Positions 56,072-64,000 of a stretch of DNA of 64,000 bases are shown here, piece after piece. The stretch's first letter is position 1. Every line of letters begins with the position of its first letter. Below the pieces are notes generated by a model, which had not been told where the DNA came from, did not search any database, and was given only the letters and a program-made list of their open reading frames with translations. The DNA is from Daphnia pulex (lineage: Eukaryota > Arthropoda > Branchiopoda > Diplostraca > Daphniidae). The DNA lies in contig NC_060024.1 of NCBI RefSeq assembly GCF_021134715.1, positions 13,132,974-13,196,973 on the forward strand. Reading direction: 5' to 3'. The translations under genes and the position numbers were made by a program.

Positions 56072-56683
56072 GCTCAAGACTGACTTGACGTCCGTCGCCT
56101 ACCTGCCTATAGCTATAGTGCTGTGTGTGTGTGCATGTAGGCTCTATCACAGCCCACCCTCGAGCGCTTTGTTAATAACCATATTTCCTTAAGAAAGATT
56201 TTTGGCCGGAAGGAAAGTTTCTATAAGTATATATGAGGAAATCTTAACTCTCGGCTTTCTACTTCCACCTCGTTAACATTTTCGTGATTCATTTGAAAAC
56301 CAGGAACGTTTTTTGAGCCAGCAATCATCAATGTAGTATTTATTCAAATCTGTTTTGGTGTTATACAAATGTTTCTAGTTTTTTTACCTGTATAATGTTC
56401 AGACTTTCCATCAATTCAACTGGAAAATGATTTATAGATAATAGCTGAAAACGGATGAATTATATTTGTTAAAAGTTTATTGGTCACATTGACTACCGTC
56501 TCTATTATTATTATTCCGTCGGATCTGTCCATAAGAATTGAAAGTGTACAGTGAACAATTTTTTTCGGGGGGGTTATCCTACATCATCTATAATATTCAA
56601 CTCGCATAACTTATAGAGTTTTCGTGCATTTAGCCTATTATTACAAAAATAATAAGTTGCCGCATCTATTATATAGTTGGTTA
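56072..56683. other. Spacer between R9 and R8 (both minus)
   Basis: About 610 bp with the R8 promoter and R9 3' UTR. No gene recognised. Confidence 0.5.
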
Positions 56684-58176
56684 TTATCGCATCAAAAAGG
56701 TCAGCAAAGAAACGGCGATCAAACCGGCCGAGATACTGCTGGAAGGCGATGAAGATTCCGCTGCTGGCTTCACTGGAGCCTATTAATTCAGAAACAAAAA
56801 CAAACAAACAGTTAATCGAATTAACAATAGCCCTCCCGGCAGCAAACAATTTTAAAAATAAAAATTCAAACCATTGTAGTCATTTTCTGATCGTGATCGT
56901 GATCGTGATGTGATTGTGTTGGCGCTGGCATCGTGGAAGTCGACATGGGCGCAGTGGTGGTGGTTGTTGTTGTTGTCGGTGCTTCGGTAGTTGTTGTCGT
57001 GGTTGTTGTTGTTGCAGCTGGGATTTCCAAAACAAAAGCGACAGCTTTGGATTCCGTCTTGACCCAGAATGTCGCCTTATTCTCCACATAAGTCGTCCTG
57101 AAAGAAATTCGAAAAACAAAAAAAACAAGCCCACAGATTGAATTAGGTCATTTTTATCCATAGGCACGTCTGCGTATTACTAAATAATAATAATCCGAAT
57201 TTCGCCCAGACCCCAAGTCAGGTATTTATAGACGGGCGGGCCCTTGAGCCAAACAGCTGTAGCTGCTGTACACACACAGCCGCCCATGGACAATTGGTTG
57301 TATTGCAATGCGCCAAATATTTCTCACCTGAAGACCACTTGGCCCATGAAGTTTTGAGGTGGGACCCACTCGAGCGCCACTGATTTCTTTTCGAGGTTAT
57401 TCGTGTGCGTGACGGCGTTCTATACAAACGTACAGCAAACAAACAAACGAAAAGAGAAAGAAAGACATCACGATTAGCACACAGTCGGGGAGGGGGAAAC
57501 GGGCTAAACCCATTAGACGCAAATTGAAATGAGAGACTCGTATACCATTAGGCCACCTGAGCAGTCAATTAGTTTGCCGTCCACCGGTTGTTTGAAGGAC
57601 CCGATGGGTTTAGACTCGTCGCTCTTGTCGAATGCCATCACGAGGAAACCTGTTGCACAGCACGATGAAAAAAAAAAGATGAATTTAAGTATTATATCAT
57701 CATTCTTTTATTTGGGCTGGGGGGCGGCCATGTCCTTCGAGAAAAGTCAAAATGGTTGCCGGGAATAATCATTTAATAATCAAGACACAACACACGATGA
57801 TATTGCGCATATTACCTTTGAATCTATTCACGCCGTTCAGTTGGGGACGCAGCTCGACTCGCACTGAGCCGTCCATCACTACCGTCTCCTGTCAATTGCC
57901 ATAATATCGTCGAACATAGACGAGTTAAAACATGAGCCGACACTTTTGCGTATAATATCAACGGAGACAATTTGAATTTACCCCGTCGAGAAGCTCCGTC
58001 ATGAAAGGAGATGCACTTGTCTGTGGGCTGGGTCCGTGGCCGGGCGTCATGGAGGCGCAGGCCGTCGTCGGGGCTCCATTGGGAAATCCTTGAATCAGGT
58101 GAATGGGGGCCAGGACCAGCACCAGGACCACACTGACGGCAGCACAGGTGAATGCGGCTCTCTTGCTGTACGACAT
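56684..58176 (-). CDS. R9: Reeler-domain protein with mucin-like stalk and His/Asp cluster
   Basis: Minus-strand exons 58176-57982, 57888-57816, 57649-57546, 57419-57328, 57097-56872 and 56779-56684 join in phase to 261 aa. The signal peptide (about 1-29) precedes FPNGAPTTACASMTPGHG. Motifs: GFLVMAFDKSD, PIGSFKQPVDGK, IDC, NAVTHTNN, VVFRTTYVE and FWVKTESKAVAFV. Exon 5 is 226 nt instead of 79-124 nt in R2-R4, R7 and R8, because it adds about 45 residues: two runs of seven to eight Thr, then TSTMPAPTQ and the cluster HHDHDHDQ. The Thr runs look like an O-glycosylated stalk; the His/Asp cluster could bind metal. The final exon gives a Ser-rich linker and ISAGLIAVSLLTFLMR, a GPI-type tail. The donor of exon 5 (ATG/gtttga) is weak but phase-correct. 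Confidence 0.89.
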
Positions 58177-58926
58177 GTTGAAGACTGAATGCGCCGCTGA
58201 ACTTTCTTTTGTGTAATATAGGCCAACAGCTACTATTAGACAGTCTCAGCAGCGGAGCGCTTGTGTGTTGTTTGTGCTGTATACACTCCGCGCAGGGCGA
58301 GAAGAGAGAGAGAGAAACTCCGGCCAACCTTGGAAGCTTTTAAATGAGTCAAGGAAATCATCGAACGAAGGTTTGTCCCCCAGACGCGCGGGCCAGCAGC
58401 AGCAGCAGCGGCCAACAACAGCATAATATTGAATTGAAGGACGATGGCGAGCAACTCTTTTTTAGCCATCGCCCGTTTCCTGATCGGAGATTTGACATCA
58501 ACTTAATACGCTAGTCCTAAATAGCTTTCCTCATATAGAAGCTGTATGGAATATACTAAACAGTATATACGCGTTAGCATTGGAAAGTGTGTTCTTCCAT
58601 TGTACAGCAAGGTTCTATTTCTTTTTCCCAGCAGCCCAACAGCCCTTTTGGTTAGATTTTTTTTGTTTTGTTACATTCGGTTACATTGACGGTGTGTATT
58701 TGGGCAAGTCATTTCTGGAGCTCGGGGCGTCGAGATTTTTTCTTCTTTTCTTTCGTTGAGAGACTTGACTGTATCCGCCAACGCAAGTTAAAAGAACATC
58801 CAGACGTATAAAAAAACCTTCTGGGGGAGACGACGATCATAAGAAAAGAAAAAAAAAACTTTCACGCGTGACTCTACATATACGAAGTGGTATGGGATAG
58901 ATTGCCTATAAGGCCACACTATATAG

Positions 58927-58934
58927 TATAAAAG
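58927..58934 (+). promoter_or_regulatory. Candidate TATA promoter
   Basis: TATAAAAG is followed by TCATTC at 58950-58955, which matches the arthropod initiator TCAKTY with its A 25 nt from the box. An ATG at 59100 opens a 22-codon frame starting with Gln repeats and with a possible donor (AAG/gtgaca) at about 59153. The product is unknown. Confidence 0.4.
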
Positions 58935-60742
58935 CCGACCTTTTTTTTCTCATTCCATCAGCCCGAGATATTACATGTTTTTGTATTAGATTCTTTCGAA
59001 AAAGGCAGTCGATACTGGTTTTTCTTTTTTTTGTTTAATTCGTCCGTCCGTTCGGTCCGGCTTGAGCCGGCGCGTTTTAGTCGTGCTGGGTGAGGCATCA
59101 TGCAACAGCAGCAACAAGCAACCTTTTTGAAAGGAAATGTATGTCCAGCTCAAGGTGACAGCTCATAGCCATCGAGGAGAATGCTCATTTCGTTGGCTTC
59201 GCCCTCCGTGAGTAAGTACTTACGTAACTATCCTTGGTTCGATTATTTACTTTCGGGCAGCTGTGCACCAGCAAATAATAATCAACGAGACCGTGTATTA
59301 ATTGGTTTCACTTTTTTGCTTTTATTATGGCCGCAGATGGCTAGATTCGTCGATTTGATGAATATGTTACGGCAATAATTCAATTGGTATCAACGCTGTA
59401 CGGTATAATTAGCAGAGAGCCATCCAACTCTTTGCTATAGATACGCCGTCATCAAATTCAGTTCGAGTCCAATGCGCCGATAACAAGCGTCCAGAAAGGG
59501 AAAGCTTTTTTTTCCCCTTCAAGTCTCACTAACGCCCGACGGCCAATGAATAATGACACCAACCCAGACACACACAACATAACTGTATAGAAAAGAAAAA
59601 ATCGGTTTTGATGTACAGTAGCTGCTGATGTTCAGGATTTAAGGTGACGTTGCGCATCAGCATTTACCACGTTACGTTGTTTGTCTTTTTGTGACCTTGT
59701 TATTCCAAAACGATGACTTAAACGAAATGAGATCATCCGACACACAGGAAATAATCGGAAGAATCTTTGGACTAGAATAAGTGATGCAATGTCATTAGTC
59801 CGGGAAATTTGACAGCTCCTGTGTGCTCTAAATACGTGAATTGTTTGTTCGATATTTCCATCAGCCCAGTTTTTTGGGGCTACGACGTAGGGTCACCCAC
59901 CGATGTGTGTGGCCTCTAATACTAATGGGTGAGAAATTGCCCACTTTCGAAATTTTGATGAGATCAAATATTCCAAACCAGGAGGTTATACTCCTAAGCA
60001 CATCCTGAATAACCAGTTCATGATTTTCCTCGTCAACTCCGCTTGTTCAATCATTTTAAATTTGACGATTGCAGAATCAGATGCTCATGAAAAAATCAAA
60101 CAGGAATGCGAATCATTCCGTTCCGCTGGTGTTTAGGTAAGAAATAGAGACTGACCGGAACTATAGGCACCGCCTGGCACCCGATACTCTGGCGTGCAGT
60201 GACTCAGTCAGGATGCGGGTTTCTTACAAATACAATACAACCTCAGTGCTGGATGTTTATTACCCTACGGCAGTTTTGTTATAAAACTTGCGACATCTAC
60301 CGGGTTTTTACCAACGAAATGCTGCGGGTTGTGTGTTAGTGTACGTACCTGGCACGACCGGTGTTTACTTTTTAGTTTTTACAGACTTTTCTGCGCACAA
60401 GCTTACGTCATTTCGGAAGACAATCTTTCGCTTTCAGACTCTATTGAGCACACTAAAAGCAACATTCCGGGAAAGTTTTTTTTTGTCTGTTTTCATTCAT
60501 GTTGTATCACTGGTTGTATGTAGAGGTAGCTAAGTAAGTGGTTTTATTACAGTAAAGAGTTAACAATTTGTACTTGATCTTGGCAGTTTTCCAGCAAAAT
60601 CAAAAAATAAAATCGTGCTCAGGTTAATAATTATGGCGTACAAATTTAAATACATTGAATGGAATATTGGAATAGCCTGAACAACTGAAAGAGAATGACT
60701 GAAATTATGATTTGTTTTTCTTTCCAAAAGGCGCCGTCGAGC

Positions 60743-61430
60743 TATATAAAATTTGCAACGCTGCTTTCCCCATTTTTTACGGAAGTTCGTCTGCACTGCG
60801 ATTCAAAGCACTTCGGACTTCGCTGTCGCTGTAGCTCCGTCATAAACTCGCCGTTGAAGTTGCAAACTTAGCTTAGTGCTGGATAAATGTTTAAGCAGTT
60901 TTATTCATTGTTTGGTTGTGATGGACAGTTGCCAAATTTTTACCGTTCGTGCGAAATGTTGTGATGTTTCTCGATATCCCAATCATAGCACCTGTGTTAT
61001 TCCTGGGCATCGCATTCTCCAAGTCCCAACACGTGGTTGGATCAAAGCAGTAAAGTCAAAGAAATGAATAAATGATAACTCAAAAGCCCAGGGTGTACAG
61101 AACACGCAGGTAGAAGAAATGTGGATGGATGGATTATTTTGCCTGCCTTGGATTTTCGTGGATTTTCAATCTTTGTGCTAAAAGCAAGAGGCCTGAAGTC
61201 GTGAAGTGTTTCACCTGTGTTAGTGCCAGTCTCTATGCTGGAAAAGAATTGGTTGATGTCAGAAAATTTGCTTCGATATGTCTTTGCCAAGCCAATGTTA
61301 CTGAAAAAATACAGCAAGTCTTTAGCCTTGGAAATGCAGTGTATTAATACTGTCTATGAAGCGGCTACATAGTAGGTAACTATTTACATTGTCTCCCTAA
61401 TCTGTTTCATTGCTGGATGTTAAGAATAAA
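60743..61430 (+). ncRNA. Possible non-coding transcription unit
   Basis: TATATAAA at 60743-60750 sits before a moderately GC-rich stretch with only short open frames (25 codons from the ATG near 60886), then AATAAA near 61065 and 61422. This is promoter and poly(A) logic only; no homology or structure supports a particular RNA. Confidence 0.2.
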
Positions 61431-64000
61431 TCATGAAATTAATCATCACAATTTAAAAAAAAATTCAAAGACAATTTTACTTGGGGAATTTTCTTTGGGT
61501 GAATTGGTTAGCACAATATGGCACGCTGTATAACTATTATGCCACCTTAATTACCTTTTCAATTTATTTGACAGGCTTTAACAGATTTGAAAGGGTATCC
61601 ATACTTACCAGTGCAGAATAGATCGGATTGAACCAATTCCACAGCTTTTATTCGCTTTTATTAAGTTGTCTGCTGCCTTTTTGAATCTCCTTGTTAAGTT
61701 CAGACTTAGAATGGTCACACTCTTATTTTGAGGTATTGCTACAACCTTCTTTGAAACTTTTGTCATCTAATGCTTACTGTACATTTTCATATTAGGTTAA
61801 TCTTGCGCCGCTATTCCATGGATTGAATCCATTGGTGGAAACTGACGAGAGATCAGCATCACCATTTTTAAAGAGGGTTATGGCCCATGTCCATTCGTTC
61901 CCAAGTTAAAAGCTAGCAAGCAACCACCAACCTTGGTCGAGTCACGAAAAAAGCCAGACAGCCGGCCCGGAAATAGTCACGCCAAGCCCAATAAATAGCT
62001 AGCAAGCAAGCACTGTCGTCGGTCGTGCCAAGAACAAAAAGTAGCAAACAAACAACTATACCATTGCTGGACGTGACTGTCGTACGAAATGCCACCTGCG
62101 CGTTTCCGTGTCGTATTTTCCTTCCCTTCACGCGTTTTCAAACAACTCTTCTTTCTTCTAAGTAGATCATGGCAAATAACCGGGGAACATTTGAAGTCAA
62201 AGTAAGGATAAAATCCATAATTTCGGAGTTTATTTCTTTAGAAGCAGGAAAGTGAGTAGTTCAAAAATCCGAAATACAGACCAGCTGGGATTTTCTATAA
62301 TCATCAGAAGTGAGAAACTACCAAATATTCAGTTTTCCCCACCTCATTTCACTCTGTTGAGATAAGATGTATGTTTCTAATCAGATTAATTTAAGATCAT
62401 TAGCTTTTGCGGGCAATGTGTGTGGTTATGCGTTATTCTAACGTTTGATAGAAATATTAGTAAACTACGTGGGTCTCTCAAGGAGAGCGTTGATATTAGT
62501 TTTGGTGGTGATTCTGAGATGTTAATAATCGGAGAATAAAAACTAATTTTGTTTTAATCATTTCGTAGTTTGATGGCAGTTAACATCATATGACGAATGG
62601 CCTTGTGGACTAATCCAGTGGAAGCCGATGAACGATTCCACCCCCTGCTTCGTCTATGATTCAGTAAACCAAGTTCGGACTGGCCCAGTGGAGTGAGACG
62701 GCTACAAGTAGTAATACTTGGGGAAGTTACCCGGCCATTTACGTCACATCGGATTACAACATCACCGCGATGACTCCGACGCAGTTAAATTGCCGGAATG
62801 GTCACCGGATATCCCATCCATCTGGTTAAATTCTACAAAACTATTTGTTGCTATTCCATTCGTTCAGTTGTGTTCGGTTTTACAGGAGGCTAAATCTTCA
62901 TTAGAGTGGTCCTAGTTCACCCCCCAGTCAATCGGGTTAGACAAATTGACCTGCAGCCGGTCTTATCGCATTTCCGACTTGGACATTGGTGCAACGTACA
63001 AGTAGGTTCGTATTTAGTGCAATTTCCTTCTTGTATTTTTGTTATTCACGTGATTTATCCCCTTCTGGCCTCTCCCTTTCTTACATTGTTTTAAAAACAT
63101 GATATTTTTAATAAGAAAAAAAAATTTCATTCAAGGTTCGCCATCTCTCACATCGGTCTATTACAGAAGTAGTCAACGTTCGAGTACAACGGCGTACAAG
63201 ATTGTACCACGAGTTACGATGATCATCGATCTGGCCTACCCTTAACTGTCTTTCTAATTTTTTTGTTTTCTTTTTAATGCGCATTTAAACAGCGCATTTT
63301 AAATTAGATAGGTTTGCGTTAGACTTTGTGTTTGAATCCAACCGGTACCAATAGTGTCAACATCATGGTCGCACATCCGATCTGGAATGTGACGTCCATC
63401 TTAGCATAGGGCTGAAGGTATTTAATAATGTTTTATTCTTGAATCCATCGTGTTTGTAGCTCAGAGCTAGTCTTCAACTGCCACGCACTAGTCCCGTGTT
63501 CGAACATAGTAGTTTAACATATGTTTGGGAAACATTCTGTCTATTGTTTGTAGGTTAATCATTGTATTCAACGTTGTATTTTCAACTGATATGATGATGA
63601 GATATTTTCAAGTCAGTTATTCTAAGAATTCATTTTAATACTTTAAGTAAAACAAACTATTCGAATAAAATCTAGATCAGTGGCCTAAGCGATTTTACCT
63701 GTTTTGTAACTTTGAAGTATCGTCATGTTTTTTAATCTCGAAGGGTTAAATTCTATCCCGGCCCGCCCCTCAACGTCATTCAATTACTCGTTTTTATAAG
63801 ATGGCTTAGAATTTTTTTCAAATTTATGAGTTGGGGCAGTTAAGGGAGGTAAGTGGGACTAAAAATAGTTAAATTCGCTAAACTTTTTCATCTCTTTAAA
63901 AATTTCGTTCAAAATAATGTTAAATGTTAATAGTCATCCCAGGATAATTTTCAAAAGAGAAGCGAGAGAGGAAATCTGGGAAAGCCGTTTTGATGCAATG

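Larger units (their letters stand above)
58177..64000. other. Right end of window, no supported protein gene
   Basis: About 5.8 kb. The left edge should hold the R9 promoter. Two TATA boxes (58927 and 60743) and AATAAA motifs (for example near 61065 and 61422) suggest possible transcripts, but no open frame has a recognisable domain or a convincing splice-phase chain. The region may include first exons of a gene continuing beyond the window. Confidence 0.5.

Noticed and set aside
63461-63530. Possible tRNA or tRNA-derived SINE head (TAGCTCAGAGC, then GTTCGAAC about 40 nt later)
   Set aside because: The A and B box-like words are present, but the T-stem and acceptor stem do not pair, so it does not fold as a tRNA; it may be chance.

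Overview
This is eukaryotic, arthropod-type DNA. All genes have short GT-AG introns (mostly 55-80 nt, a few of several kb), the intergenic DNA is AT-rich with many GT, GA and poly-A/T tracts, and the proteins look pancrustacean. The mixture best fits a branchiopod crustacean such as Daphnia. The species is inferred; nothing in the window states it. There is no bacterial or viral genome structure and no CRISPR array.

Left part (1-13.3 kb): an apparently intact autonomous Helitron. Ten exons joined in phase give one predicted Rep/helicase protein of about 2572 aa. It has a cysteine-rich N-terminus, the HUH (HMH) and YxxKY replication-initiator motifs, a complete PIF1-type helicase and, after a final intron, a tail ending in a 20-residue hydrophobic segment. 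Its 5' introns hold a GC-rich block of hairpins and direct repeats and a five-unit tandem array of about 205 bp. Helitron termini were not found.

Middle (13.3-38.4 kb): five conserved single-copy genes, each with all splice phases reconstructed. They are CPSF6 (+), an SRSF3/Rbp1-like splicing factor (-, tail to tail with CPSF6), UBASH3/Sts with UBA, 2H, SH3 and phosphatase domains (+), a PRKX/Pka-C3 type protein kinase (-, with a 3.8 kb first intron), and RETSAT (+). About 5.6 kb between UBASH3 and the kinase has no gene that I can see.

Right part (39-58.2 kb): a cluster of nine paralogous Reeler-domain genes, called R1-R9 here. Each encodes a signal peptide, one Reeler domain related to insect putative defense proteins (Hdd11 / l(2)34Fc type) and, in eight of nine, a C-terminal hydrophobic tail that suggests GPI anchoring. 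R1 is minus, R2-R6 plus, R7-R9 minus. The exon plan is nearly constant: the exon from the conserved THT region to the FR junction is 92 nt in eight genes and 95 nt in one. The copies differ mostly after the domain: mucin-like stalks, a His/Asp cluster, a lost anchor, a lost intron and an alternative soluble tail. Outward-facing secreted or anchored proteins of this family are usually thought to act in immunity or at the cell surface; for these copies that is inference.

The last 5.8 kb (58.2-64 kb) has no supported protein gene, only two plausible TATA promoters and possible non-coding transcripts.
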